Assembly (NCBI GenBank): GCA_045614025.1
Contig: JAZLCE010000040.1
Span: 1-56,455 of the forward strand
Direction of reading: 5' to 3'
DNA: 56,455 nucleotides
From: RGIG4140 sp045614025
GTDB taxonomy: Bacteria; Pseudomonadota; Alphaproteobacteria; CAAHEQ01; UBA3637
The notes beneath the pieces were generated by a model. That model did not search any database, was not told where the DNA came from, and saw nothing but the letters and a program-made list of their open reading frames with translations. Positions within the stretch are counted from its first letter, which is position 1. The number at the start of each line of letters is the position of its first letter. Made by a program: the position numbers and the translations under genes. Positions 42,094-51,014 of the stretch are shown here, in pieces.

Positions 42094-42177
42094 TTATAAT
42101 TTCTCCTTTTGGTTTTTCTCGTTTCGGTTAAAACAAACTATTCCACATGAATAATTTGCCTGAAACATAGCCCCTGT

Positions 42178-42206
42178 CCGATATTATCAAGAGCAAGGAT
42201 AATCGG
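42178..42206 (-). promoter_or_regulatory. Hairpin in the rpsF leader
   Basis: On the minus strand CCGAT-TATC pairs with GATA-AT-ATCGG (2-base bulge, 9-base loop) about 85-113 bases before rpsF. S6-S18 operons often carry an autoregulatory leader bound by S6:S18; whether this hairpin is that element cannot be decided by eye. Confidence 0.35.
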
Positions 42207-42290
42207 AAAGCTTTGTGATTTTACAAAATTTTTTTCAAAAAATCAAGTCTTTTTTTGTTTTTTAAGAATAAAAACAATTCATTATCGCTT

Positions 42291-42773
42291 TTAATCCTTT
42301 TTTAAAATGGGCAAAAGCTTTTTAACAACTAAATTTGCAATTTCATTTTGCTCATCTTTTTTGTTATATTCTTGCACTACATTTGAAAAAAATGAAAAAA
42401 TTAAATAAACCCAAAATAACATAATCCCCAATTCAATAATGCTTGAAAAAAGAGAAATCATTTTTTCCAATGAATAAATTTTTGCTTCTGCCAACGCACC
42501 AGAAGAAGCCGATCCGATATAATCGACAATTTTTTTAATAGAAAGAGACAATTCTTCTTTATTATGTTGAAAATTTTCCCAAATAAGAGTTGCCTTATCT
42601 TTTTCATGAGCAATTTCAAACTGATTAGAAAGAATTGTTTTCGCATTTATTTTGAAATAAAATAACAAACCACTTATCAATAAAAATTTTAATAAAGGGA
42701 ACCAAAGCGCTGAAAAAAATCTCTTTACTTTATCTTTAAACGATTCTTCTAAATCAAACAAATTTTCTTGCAT
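42291..42773 (-). CDS. Unknown small membrane protein
   Basis: 160-aa protein not recognised. An acidic N-terminus, one membrane helix at residues 23-42, a charged helical loop, and a second hydrophobic stretch at about residues 107-133 are seen. The C-terminus is basic and ends VVKKLLPILKKD. It begins 10 bases after the priA stop codon on the same strand, so it is probably transcribed with priA. Confidence 0.55.
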   Translation of the reverse strand: MQENLFDLEESFKDKVKRFFSALWFPLLKFLLISGLLFYFKINAKTILSNQFEIAHEKDKATLIWENFQHNKEELSLSIKKIVDYIGSASSGALAEAKIYSLEKMISLFSSIIELGIMLFWVYLIFSFFSNVVQEYNKKDEQNEIANLVVKKLLPILKKD

Positions 42774-42783
42774 TTACTCTCCA

Positions 42784-44742
42784 TTAAAAAAAGCTATATG
42801 GATTGATATCAATTCTTAAACTCACATTAGATGGAATAATCACTTTACTCATCCAACAATTTAAAATATTTTGCATTTTAACATCTTTTTGAGCCTTAAT
42901 CAGCAAACGATATCTAAACTTTCCTCTTAATAATGCAATTGGCGCTGGAGTTGGCCCTAAAACATCAAAACCATCTAAAAAGGGCGCCATAGAAACAATT
43001 TTTTTAGCCGTATCCACAACTGCTTGTTCATTTTTTCCACTTAAAATCATGGCAGCTAATTGACCAAACGGGGGCATTTGTAACATCTCTCTGGTCATGA
43101 TTTCTTGTTCCATAAAGGTTTCTCTATCATTATTTTGAAGCGATTGAATCACCAAATTATCTGGCACATATGTTTGCAAAACAGCCGTTCCTTTTTTTTG
43201 TTCACGCCCTGCTCTACCCGTCACCTGATGAAGCAACTGAAAGGTGCGTTCTCCCGCTCTTAAATCGCCCCCTGAAAGCCCCATATCTGCATCAATCACT
43301 CCAACTAAAGTTAAATTTGAAAAATGGTGGCCTTTTGCCAAAATTTGCGTTCCAATCAAAATATCAATTTCATTGTTTTTAATCTTTTCAAGCAACCCCG
43401 AAAATTCTTTTGGATTATTCAAGGTATCTGAAGTTACCATGCATAATTTAGCAGTTGGAAACAATTGAGAAGCTTCTTCATGAATTCTTTCAACGCCAGG
43501 TCCACAAGAAACAAGCGTTTCTACTTGACCACAAGTTGGACATTCTTTGGGAACTTTTCGCATATACCCACAATGATGACATTGAAGCACATTTCTTTTT
43601 TTATGTTCCACTAAAAAAGCCGCACAATGTGGACACTTGATTCTTTCCCCACAAGAACGACAAAGCATTAATGGGGCATACCCTCTTCTATTTAAAAATA
43701 AAAGAGTTTGTTCTTTTTTTTGAATATTTTCTTCGATCAGTTTTTTAAGCTCTTCAGAAATAAATCGAACTGGCCCCTTTTCTTTTTGGCGCATATCAAC
43801 CAATCTGATATCTGGCAAAACAGCGCCCGAAAAACGCTCTTTCAACTCAATATGATAATATTTTCCTTGCGCCACATTGCAATATGTTTCAATACTTGGC
43901 GTTGCCGAAGCTAAAACAATGGGGCAATTTGCAATCTTTGCTCTTACAACAGCCATATCTCTTGCTTGATAAAGAACGCCATCTTCTTGTTTAAAAGATT
44001 GATCATGCTCTTCATCAACAATAATTAAATCTAATTTTTCATAGGGCAAAAACAAAGCTGAACGCGCCCCAACAATCACTTTTGCTTCGCCTTTTAAAAT
44101 AGCTTGCCATGTGTCACGGCGTTGTTTTTGCGTCACCCCTGAATGCCATATTGCTGGTTTTACTCCAAATCGTTTTTCAAATCGATCAAGCCATGCGGTT
44201 GTCAATGTGATTTCAGGCAACAAAACAAGCGTTTGACCGCCTTGTTCAATGGCCTTTGCTATGGCTTCAAAATAAACTTCTGTTTTTCCAGAACCTGTTA
44301 CCCCATCCAGCAATGAAACAGAAAATCCATTTAAAATTTGATCTGAAATTTGCTCAACTGCTGCTAATTGACTCTCTGAAAACGAAAGAGTTTTATGTTT
44401 AGGATCTGGTCTATTAAATGAAAGTGGTTTTTTGCTTTCTTTTTCAAAATCCGTAAGTAATGCCATTTTTAAAACGGCACCCAATGGAGCCAACGTATAG
44501 GCACTCACCCAATTAACAAATTGAATCGTTTCCAAAGGAAGCGCTTGATAAGGAAGAACTTCTAATATCTCTTTAATTTTGCTTTTATCAAGATGCGTAT
44601 TTGGCGCTCTATCCCACACAATGCCCACTAACTTTTTTCTTCCAAATGGCGCCAAAACAAACGTGCCAACAGGCAAGTCTGTTGAACTCATATAATCATA
44701 GCATCCAAGCGGTGTTGGAAAAAGAACAGATATCTGTTGCAT
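42784..44742 (-). CDS. priA: Primosomal protein N' (replication restart helicase)
   Basis: 652-aa PriA, the 3'-5' helicase that reloads the replisome at stalled forks. The N-terminal 3'BD domain (VLFPTPLGCYDY) is followed by the helicase core: Walker A DGVTGSGKTEVYFEA, DEEH box in IIVDEEHDQSFKQEDG, LASATPSIETY and VTGRAGRE. The zinc-binding insert has the paired cysteines CRSCGERIKCPHC, CHHCGYM and CPTCG. Length is typical. The gene is divergent from xerC with a 55-base gap, the usual alphaproteobacterial pairing. Confidence 0.96.
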   Translation of the reverse strand: MQQISVLFPTPLGCYDYMSSTDLPVGTFVLAPFGRKKLVGIVWDRAPNTHLDKSKIKEILEVLPYQALPLETIQFVNWVSAYTLAPLGAVLKMALLTDFEKESKKPLSFNRPDPKHKTLSFSESQLAAVEQISDQILNGFSVSLLDGVTGSGKTEVYFEAIAKAIEQGGQTLVLLPEITLTTAWLDRFEKRFGVKPAIWHSGVTQKQRRDTWQAILKGEAKVIVGARSALFLPYEKLDLIIVDEEHDQSFKQEDGVLYQARDMAVVRAKIANCPIVLASATPSIETYCNVAQGKYYHIELKERFSGAVLPDIRLVDMRQKEKGPVRFISEELKKLIEENIQKKEQTLLFLNRRGYAPLMLCRSCGERIKCPHCAAFLVEHKKRNVLQCHHCGYMRKVPKECPTCGQVETLVSCGPGVERIHEEASQLFPTAKLCMVTSDTLNNPKEFSGLLEKIKNNEIDILIGTQILAKGHHFSNLTLVGVIDADMGLSGGDLRAGERTFQLLHQVTGRAGREQKKGTAVLQTYVPDNLVIQSLQNNDRETFMEQEIMTREMLQMPPFGQLAAMILSGKNEQAVVDTAKKIVSMAPFLDGFDVLGPTPAPIALLRGKFRYRLLIKAQKDVKMQNILNCWMSKVIIPSNVSLRIDINPYSFF

Positions 44743-44797
44743 TTTTTTTGAAACCTTATATACTTTTCTTATCGTTTAAAAAAGGATACAAAAAAAT

Positions 44798-45751
44798 ATG
44801 GAAGAATACAAGCCACTTTCTTATACAACCAGTAAAAAACTAAAAAAAGTGATTACCGATTGGCAACGTCATTTATTATCCGAAAGAAGGTTAGCTGATA
44901 AAACTGGAGAATCTTATCTCAGAGATTTAAAAGAATTTTTCCATTTCTTTACTGAATATAATGAAAAAGTTGCCGATATACCTGATTTAAAAAATATGAC
45001 TGTTACGGATTTCAGAGCCTTTTTGGTTTGGCGCAGTGACAACAGCATTTCAAGATCAAGCATTGCTAGAGGTATGTCAACTTTAAGAAATTTCTTTAAA
45101 TTTTGCTCTCGCGAAGGCCTTTTTGAAAACACCGCCGTTATGTCTATTCACACGGGAAGAAAACCAAAAGTTTTGCCAAAACCTCTTTCTGTTGATGATG
45201 CATTTTTATTTTTAAAAGCGGTAAAAGATGTTGCAAAAGATTCCTTTCAAGAAAAAAGAGATACGGCTCTTTATATGCTTCTTTATGGATGTGGTCTTCG
45301 CATCAATGAAGCCTTGCAACTCAACCGAATGGATGTTCCCCTAGATAAAGATGCCTTTGTGATTTTAGGCAAAGGCAATAAAGAACGCCTTATTCCTTTA
45401 TTACCCATGGTTAAAAATGCGATTACTGATTATTTGGAATTGCTCCCTTCCAAAAATCCAAATATTCCTTTATTTATCGGATCTAGAGGTGAACGGTTAA
45501 ATGCGGGAGTTGTGCAACGAAATGTGCGTTTTATCAGAAGATATTTAGGGCTTGCAGATTCCGTTACGCCACATGCATTAAGACATAGTTTTGCAACGCA
45601 TCTTTTGCAAGGTGGCGGCGATTTAAGAACGGTTCAAGAATTATTGGGTCACGCCTCATTAGCTGCCACTCAACTTTACACAGAAATCGATAAAGCTCAT
45701 TTATTAAATGTATATGACAAAGCGCATCCAAGAGCTCACTTAAAAAAATAA
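44798..45751 (+). CDS. xerC: Site-specific tyrosine recombinase XerC
   Basis: 317-aa recombinase resolving chromosome dimers at dif together with XerD. N-terminal SAM-like core-binding domain (LSERRLADKTGESYLRDLKEF), then the catalytic domain with Arg in YGCGLRINEALQL, Lys in LGKGNKERLIPLL, HxxR in TPHALRHSFATHLL, GH in VQELLGHASLAATQLYTEI, where the final Tyr is the nucleophile. All catalytic residues are present. XerC is preferred to XerD because of the neighbouring priA; the sequence alone would not fully separate them. Confidence 0.92.
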   Translation: MEEYKPLSYTTSKKLKKVITDWQRHLLSERRLADKTGESYLRDLKEFFHFFTEYNEKVADIPDLKNMTVTDFRAFLVWRSDNSISRSSIARGMSTLRNFFKFCSREGLFENTAVMSIHTGRKPKVLPKPLSVDDAFLFLKAVKDVAKDSFQEKRDTALYMLLYGCGLRINEALQLNRMDVPLDKDAFVILGKGNKERLIPLLPMVKNAITDYLELLPSKNPNIPLFIGSRGERLNAGVVQRNVRFIRRYLGLADSVTPHALRHSFATHLLQGGGDLRTVQELLGHASLAATQLYTEIDKAHLLNVYDKAHPRAHLKK

Positions 45752-45771
45752 AAAAAGCACCAAATCACTTA

Positions 45772-45800
45772 TTGACGAGCGTTAATATTTATGATAGAGT
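45772..45800 (+). promoter_or_regulatory. Putative promoter of the two small genes
   Basis: TTGACG at 45772-45777, a spacer of 17 bases and TAGAGT at 45795-45800 lie about 30 bases before the start codon at 45832. Confidence 0.5.
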
Positions 45801-45831
45801 GGCAAAAAAAGGTAAGAAAAGGAGACTTCAA

Positions 45832-46056
45832 ATGACCGAAACTTTAGAAACCTCTCTTGATATTGAAACAAGAAATCAAGCCCGTTCAGAACTTGCTTTT
45901 GGAATGCTTGCTGATGCTTATCCCATTGTTGCTGAACAATATAATTTAGATGGAATGGCATATTTTGGAGGAAGCTATCTTAAAGGCGAACCAGAAAAAA
46001 CCCTTCAAAATCAGAATTCTCACTTTCAATCAATGGCAAAATCCGGGGGCAGATAA
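45832..46056 (+). CDS. Small unknown protein
   Basis: 74-aa protein, not recognised, soluble and acidic at its N-terminus with a short Gly/Lys/Gln-rich end. The start at 45832 is fixed by aaggaga 6-12 bases upstream; an in-frame upstream start is inside the promoter. It is six bases before the next small gene, so the two form an operon that ends in a strong terminator. Confidence 0.65.
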   Translation: MTETLETSLDIETRNQARSELAFGMLADAYPIVAEQYNLDGMAYFGGSYLKGEPEKTLQNQNSHFQSMAKSGGR

Positions 46057-46062
46057 TTTTTC

Positions 46063-46410
46063 ATGACAAGTTTGTATCAAAATGAGTTTTCTATTGAAAA
46101 AGAAGACGCTTATGTTATTTTTCCAACACGTGATGATGAAATTGTTTTTGCCATTTCGGTAAAAGAAGAAGATCCAGTTAAACCTAAAATTCTTTACGAT
46201 GGCAAAGAACATGCTTTATTGTATCGTTCAGAAACAGATATCGTTATTTTGGATTACCTTCCAGAAAAGATTAAAGAAAAACTTCAAAACGTTGATGAAG
46301 CATATATCGTTGAAATCGATTATCGTGTTAAAAAAATGAAATATAATTATGATGCTTTCATTGAATTGGTAGAAGAATATCCGTTTGATGTAACAAAGTA
46401 TCTTTATTAA
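46063..46410 (+). CDS. Small unknown protein
   Basis: 115-aa protein, not recognised. It is acidic, without signal or membrane segment, and rich in alternating beta-type residues (EDAYVIFPTRDDEIVFAIS, DIVILDYLPEKIKEK). No enzyme motif. It follows the 74-aa gene by 6 bases and is ended by the terminator at 46414-46438. Confidence 0.65.
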   Translation: MTSLYQNEFSIEKEDAYVIFPTRDDEIVFAISVKEEDPVKPKILYDGKEHALLYRSETDIVILDYLPEKIKEKLQNVDEAYIVEIDYRVKKMKYNYDAFIELVEEYPFDVTKYLY

Positions 46411-46413
46411 AAA

Positions 46414-46438
46414 GGAGAGCATTTGCTCTCCTTTTTTT
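46414..46438 (+). terminator. Rho-independent terminator
   Basis: Stem ggagagc / gctctcc (loop attt) and seven T. The stem sequence is identical to the terminator at 4497-4514. Confidence 0.9.
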
Positions 46439-46507
46439 GTTAAAACTTCATTTCTAAAATTCATAAAAATATCTAAAATAAAGTTGTTCGATTCAAAAAG
46501 ATAAATC

Positions 46508-46618
46508 AATGCGGAAGATAAACAGATAGCTAGGAGTCGCTTCACAACACGTAGTGTACAAAAAGAAGGGGTACATGAGTGTTGGGAAACACTCCTAGAT
46601 GCTGTTTAGAACCGCATT
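46508..46618. repeat. Imperfect inverted repeat at the 3' end of the second autotransporter
   Basis: Two arms of about 28-30 bases (46508-46537 and 46591-46618) are inverted copies with three perfect blocks: AATGCGG/CCGCATT, AACAG/CTGTT and CTAGGAGT/ACTCCTAG. The right arm includes the last codons and stop of the autotransporter. The 53-base middle contains a further hairpin around 46577-46592 (GAGTGTT/AACACTC). It has no T-tract, so it is not a typical terminator. Confidence 0.65.
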
Positions 46619-49575
46619 TCAAGCTTCAACATACCTGAGTGATCGGTATATTCCTTCCTAAATGATCCGTTATATTCAAGCTTCAATGTTATTCGATCAT
46701 TAAGTTTGGCTTCAACGCCTGTTGAGATGCCAACACTCAAGCGATCCAATGCTTCGCTGTTCACGGTATAGCTCGCCCCATTAGCAAGCGTGTTGAGCGC
46801 TGATACGTCATCACTGATTACATCATACCCAACGTTAATGCCAACTGTTGGTCGGATTTTACCCAAATCCCAAGCGGTTTTAATACCCGCAATCGCCGTT
46901 AAGTAATCGCTTGAGGTGGCTTCAACCGTTGTTCCCAAAGTATCGGTATATCCTTCTTGTTTAACAGAGAGATATCTAAGCCCAACTTCTGGCGTGATGA
47001 TGGCATTTTGAAGTTTGACGTCATATCCCGTCATCACTTGAACACCCCAAGAATCAACATCATAGTTGGCTGTGCCTACGCTTGATAACACTTGCTTTTC
47101 TTCATCATATTGACCTCTAGAATAAGTTGCCAATCCACTTAACCACCAAGTGTTTGGTTGATAGTGCGCAGAGATAAAGCCCGTGTTCGTGTCCACCTCT
47201 GTTCGGCGCAAATCTTCTTTTGCGGTTGTTTTGCTTGTGGCATATCCAACGCCCAAAGTTAATGAGTCGGTTACTTCACTTTGAACGCCCAAAACTGCAC
47301 CTTGGCTTCTTGCCTTAAAGCCATCCCCCATTGTGGATTTTGTTTTATCATAAAGGCCTTTGATATAAACTTTTGCTCTTGGCGCTTCTTCGCCACCAGC
47401 GTGACCCTTCATGGATCCACCTTTCATTTCACCACCAACAATTTTACCAACAGCTCCAACATGGTTGCTAACCAAAGCTTGAGCACTTGATTGTTCAGAT
47501 TTTCCAACAGCTTTTAAAGCTTTCTTGGCTTTTTGAACTTGAGATTTATCAGTTGATTGAAGCACTTCAAGCATTTCTGACTGCATTTTCGAAAATTCTA
47601 TGAGAGAACCTTCAGAATCAATTAATGCAACTGTTACCTTACTTTGAGAAATCGTCATATCAAAATCTTTCATCAAATTTTCTGATGTTTTTTTACTGAC
47701 TTCGTAAGCTCCATTTTCAAGATCTTTAATATTAAACAATTTGTTTTCAATTAAATCTAATTCATTATCTTTGTCAAAAACCCGATATATCCCTATTTCT
47801 TGGGAAAGTCCTTTTGTAAGCATTAATGAAAGAATTCCTTTTTCAGCACCTTTAACCTCCCCAATACTCATCTTTCCATGATCCGATAAATTATTTAAAT
47901 CAATATTTAAAACTGAATTCTCATTCATGGTTAATGTTTCAGAATTGATTTTTTTATTCTTCACATCAAGCGTTGTTCCTTTTGCAACTTCAAGTTCTGT
48001 GAATGAATATTCTTGCGCCTCTCCTAAAATCATATTTTTTGATAACACTTTATTTTGAACTATTGTGCTTTCTAAAACCGATTGGTTAAGTTCATATGTT
48101 GCTCCTGTTTTTCCTATCGATTCATCAATTTCAACAATCCCATTTATAAATGCAAGAATGTTTCCTTCTTCATTATCTAATGCTCCTGTCACTTTAAATT
48201 TTGAAATTTTGCCCTCTTTTAATGTATCAGTTACAAGAAGGTTTTTTGCTGCATCATAATTATCATACGTAACATTGTTGTCCTCATCTAATTTTAAAAC
48301 TTTTTGACTAGATGCAAGAGCAATTTCAGAATCTTTTTCTGCCTTTGTATATGATCCAAACCCAATAGTTGCCCCTAAATGAGATGAGGCATATTGCAAT
48401 CCACCAATTATTGTTTTATTAATAGTCATTTCTTCTAAATTTGTATAATGAATCGCAGAACCCACCGAGGTAACGTTTCCATCTGCATCCATAGCTTTTC
48501 CAACAATCACTTTATGTCCTATATTGCCACCATGTGTTTTAAGAATACCCCCTGTAATATTATTAGTTTTTGCAAAATTTAGTTTATCAGTATGAGCAAT
48601 TGTAAGCCCCCCAGATTGATTAAAAACTGTCTTGGACGAGGATTGACTTTGTTTTCCATTTTCCATTTTATCCCCTAAAAACAATATACCTGATCCCGTT
48701 TTATTAATTTTACCATTTCCTTGTTGATAGATACCCCCATCTAAAATACCAACCTTGCCTTCCCCATGGGCAAAATTAACAATACCAGCATTATTAAAGA
48801 TATCAGCTCCATATGCCACTGAATTTACCAATGATGAAACAGTATTTCCAGTAAAGATAAAATTTCCATTAAATGTTGTTGGGTAACTATCTCCTCCACC
48901 AACAGACAGTGCCCCACCTCGAGCTCCCAACCCACTGATATTTGTTGCTGAATTATTTATAAAATAAGCATCACCATTAAAAGTACCTATTCCACCAACA
49001 GATAATCCACCTGCTGTTGCATAATCATTTGCTCCTGTGGCATTCACTGAATTTCCAACAAAACCCACCGTTCCCCAAAAGGTGACTGTTGATCCATACC
49101 CCCATAATGCGCCACCACTTGAAACACTTGCACTATTATTTTTAAAATATGTATCCCCTTTAAACTCACCACCAGTCCAGTTTACAGAAGCAATTCCACC
49201 CCCATACTGCGCTGTATTCCCATCAAAAATAAGTATTGAACCCATTTTAGAGGATATAGACCAATTACTATAAATTGCTCCTCCATAAGAACCCGATGAG
49301 TTATTCAAAAAACTTGCTTTTACATTTTCCTTCAAAAGAAGACCTGCGCCACTGTTTGAAATAGCACCACCTGACTTTTCATATGTAATCCCCAAAAAAT
49401 TAACATCTGAAGTATAGGTTAATCCTTCTTTATTAACCAGTCGCTCAGTAATAGTTTCAGCTTGCACTGCTAAAACAAAAGAAAATGCCATCAAATTTAA
49501 AAGGAAGCATTTTTTTAAAATGTTCAAATATCTTTTTTTAAGTTCACGTAAAGCGGTTCTTGAATAATATGACAT
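46606..49575 (-). CDS. Autotransporter, shorter paralogue of the 4.5-10 kb gene
   Basis: 989-aa type V secreted protein. The leader (SRTALRELKKRYLNILKKCF) is almost the same as in the giant paralogue, followed by a hydrophobic signal core ending near AVQAE. The passenger contains GGA(I/L) and FxxN motifs (GGAIYSN, FLNNSS, FKNNSA), but fewer and without the tandem array. A middle block (EEMTINKTIIGGLQYA, GATIGFGSYTKAEK) and the barrel (about residues 725-989, ending LKLEMRF) are shared with the paralogue. A helical linker rich in Gly, Lys and Glu (KAVGKSEQSSAQ, GHAGGEEAPRAK) precedes the barrel. It is likely a surface adhesin. Its 3' end lies in an inverted repeat. Confidence 0.9.
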   Translation of the reverse strand: MSYYSRTALRELKKRYLNILKKCFLLNLMAFSFVLAVQAETITERLVNKEGLTYTSDVNFLGITYEKSGGAISNSGAGLLLKENVKASFLNNSSGSYGGAIYSNWSISSKMGSILIFDGNTAQYGGGIASVNWTGGEFKGDTYFKNNSASVSSGGALWGYGSTVTFWGTVGFVGNSVNATGANDYATAGGLSVGGIGTFNGDAYFINNSATNISGLGARGGALSVGGGDSYPTTFNGNFIFTGNTVSSLVNSVAYGADIFNNAGIVNFAHGEGKVGILDGGIYQQGNGKINKTGSGILFLGDKMENGKQSQSSSKTVFNQSGGLTIAHTDKLNFAKTNNITGGILKTHGGNIGHKVIVGKAMDADGNVTSVGSAIHYTNLEEMTINKTIIGGLQYASSHLGATIGFGSYTKAEKDSEIALASSQKVLKLDEDNNVTYDNYDAAKNLLVTDTLKEGKISKFKVTGALDNEEGNILAFINGIVEIDESIGKTGATYELNQSVLESTIVQNKVLSKNMILGEAQEYSFTELEVAKGTTLDVKNKKINSETLTMNENSVLNIDLNNLSDHGKMSIGEVKGAEKGILSLMLTKGLSQEIGIYRVFDKDNELDLIENKLFNIKDLENGAYEVSKKTSENLMKDFDMTISQSKVTVALIDSEGSLIEFSKMQSEMLEVLQSTDKSQVQKAKKALKAVGKSEQSSAQALVSNHVGAVGKIVGGEMKGGSMKGHAGGEEAPRAKVYIKGLYDKTKSTMGDGFKARSQGAVLGVQSEVTDSLTLGVGYATSKTTAKEDLRRTEVDTNTGFISAHYQPNTWWLSGLATYSRGQYDEEKQVLSSVGTANYDVDSWGVQVMTGYDVKLQNAIITPEVGLRYLSVKQEGYTDTLGTTVEATSSDYLTAIAGIKTAWDLGKIRPTVGINVGYDVISDDVSALNTLANGASYTVNSEALDRLSVGISTGVEAKLNDRITLKLEYNGSFRKEYTDHSGMLKLEMRF

Positions 49576-50002
49576 TGGATGCCTCCTTAAAAATGATGAA
49601 AAATGTCTACATGGCTTTTTCCTTTTGTTAATAATTTTAAGATGAAAAATAGGGCTATCTTTTAAGCGATATTTCCCACCCCCATACTTTCATTATACCA
49701 CCTTTTTTAAAATCCGTGTCCAAAATTTTTCAAAAAAAATCTCTCTTTTTTCTCCATTTTCTTATAATTAATTGATTTTTAATAATTATTTTTTATTGAA
49801 AAATTACATAAAAATCAGAAAAAATACAAAAAATATGCAAATTCAACTTATTTTTTCGGCAAAAAATAGCCTTTTTTTTAGGCGTTATTTTTTTGCCGAT
49901 GGGAGAATAAATCTAACGACCGTTAAATTTCCGACTTTAAAATTTGAAATAAGTCGTTAACTAAAAAAACAAATATCCTTTATTTTTCATTTTTTAATAC
50001 AT
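49576..50002 (-). promoter_or_regulatory. 5' region of the second autotransporter and gene-free DNA
   Basis: No gene is supported here. A perfect TATAAT on the minus strand (49692-49697) with a G-run just downstream (complement of cccaccccc near 49671) recalls the upstream region of the giant autotransporter. Further upstream is a long hairpin (49857-49898; CGGCAAAAAATA-GCC with a loop of T) and a 6-bp hairpin with CGACTT/AAGTCG around 49929-49955; their role is not known. Confidence 0.45.
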
Positions 50003-50029
50003 AAAAAAAGCCCCAAAAAATGGAGCTTT
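50003..50029 (-). terminator. Terminator of the 216-aa unknown gene
   Basis: On the minus strand AAAGCTCC, loop ATTTTTT, GGGGCTTT (one U-G pair) and a U-run, about 50 bases after the stop codon of the gene at 50078. Confidence 0.8.
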
Positions 50030-50077
50030 TCGATATATAAAAATCATATCAACACTTAAAAAACAATTTCTTATCTT

Positions 50078-50728
50078 TTAAACTTTTGTATGGTTCAAAT
50101 ATTCTTTAATCAATGCACGAGCCATACTCTTTTGTTGAGATTTAACCATCGCACGCGCCATCAATTTCATTGAAATCCAAACAGGATCTTGGTTTCTTTT
50201 TTCCACCTTGGCTTTAACATCTTCTAAATTTTGCCATTTTCTTGCTTTTACAAGGAATTCTTTTTGCGCGCTTGAAACTTGTTGATATATATCAATCGAT
50301 TCCTTTTTTTTAATTTCGGTAAGAGTATTTTCCCACTTTTGTTGAATTACTGGAGAAAAACTTTTCATTTCATCTTCAATGGGTATAATTTCATGATAAA
50401 AGGGTTTATTTTCTCTATCTGCTTTTTGTTTAATCCGAAAAACTTCCTCAGGTGTTTCCCATGTGTTTATCGGAAAATGAGCTTTATAAGTTGAGGTCCA
50501 ATCACCTTGACCATTTTCATGATAATAAGGCCCCTCAGTAAATTGAAGATCCTCTGTAAACAAATGCTTGCCAGTCTTTTCATCTCGCCAAATCTTTTTG
50601 TAATGATGTGAACTCATTTCATATTTATCACATGCTTCTTGATAAGCCACATAATTACACTCACCATTTGGCAACTTAAAATCCTCTTTATTCGGCTGTT
50701 GTTGATTATAGATACTTTCAAAAATCAT
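50078..50728 (-). CDS. Unknown protein
   Basis: 216-aa soluble protein, not recognised. No signal peptide or membrane segment. It is rich in Lys, Glu, Gln, Tyr and Trp, with an N-terminal part containing many aromatic and acidic residues (EGPYYHENGQGDW) and a helical, Lys/Met-rich C-terminal half (MKLMARAMVKSQQKSMARAL). The start has AGGAGGGA close upstream, one of the best ribosome binding sites in the window, and a terminator downstream, so it is a single expressed gene. Confidence 0.6.
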   Translation of the reverse strand: MIFESIYNQQQPNKEDFKLPNGECNYVAYQEACDKYEMSSHHYKKIWRDEKTGKHLFTEDLQFTEGPYYHENGQGDWTSTYKAHFPINTWETPEEVFRIKQKADRENKPFYHEIIPIEDEMKSFSPVIQQKWENTLTEIKKKESIDIYQQVSSAQKEFLVKARKWQNLEDVKAKVEKRNQDPVWISMKLMARAMVKSQQKSMARALIKEYLNHTKV

Positions 50729-50963
50729 ATTTCCCTCCTGTAATTTAAAAATAGCAACTTGACTGTTTCAAGTTGTTTAAAATATATCACAAACAAAAGA
50801 AAAAAACAAAGATAATTTAATAAAATCAACATATTTTCATAACTCTTGACAAATTTTTTTACCTGTGCTAAAAAATGAAAATGCGCCTTTAGAATCATAT
50901 TATAAAAAAAAGAATAAAAACTATTTTATAAAATATCAAACACTAAAAATAATCAACATAAAC

Positions 50964-50990
50964 AAAAAAGCGAGCCAACCGACTCGCTTT
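50964..50990 (-). terminator. Terminator of alaS
   Basis: On the minus strand AAAGCGAG pairs with CTCGCTTT (50983-50990 with 50967-50974) followed by a U-run, 25 bases after the alaS stop codon. Confidence 0.9.
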
Positions 50991-51014
50991 TTTTATTTTT
51001 AGCTTAACATAAGA

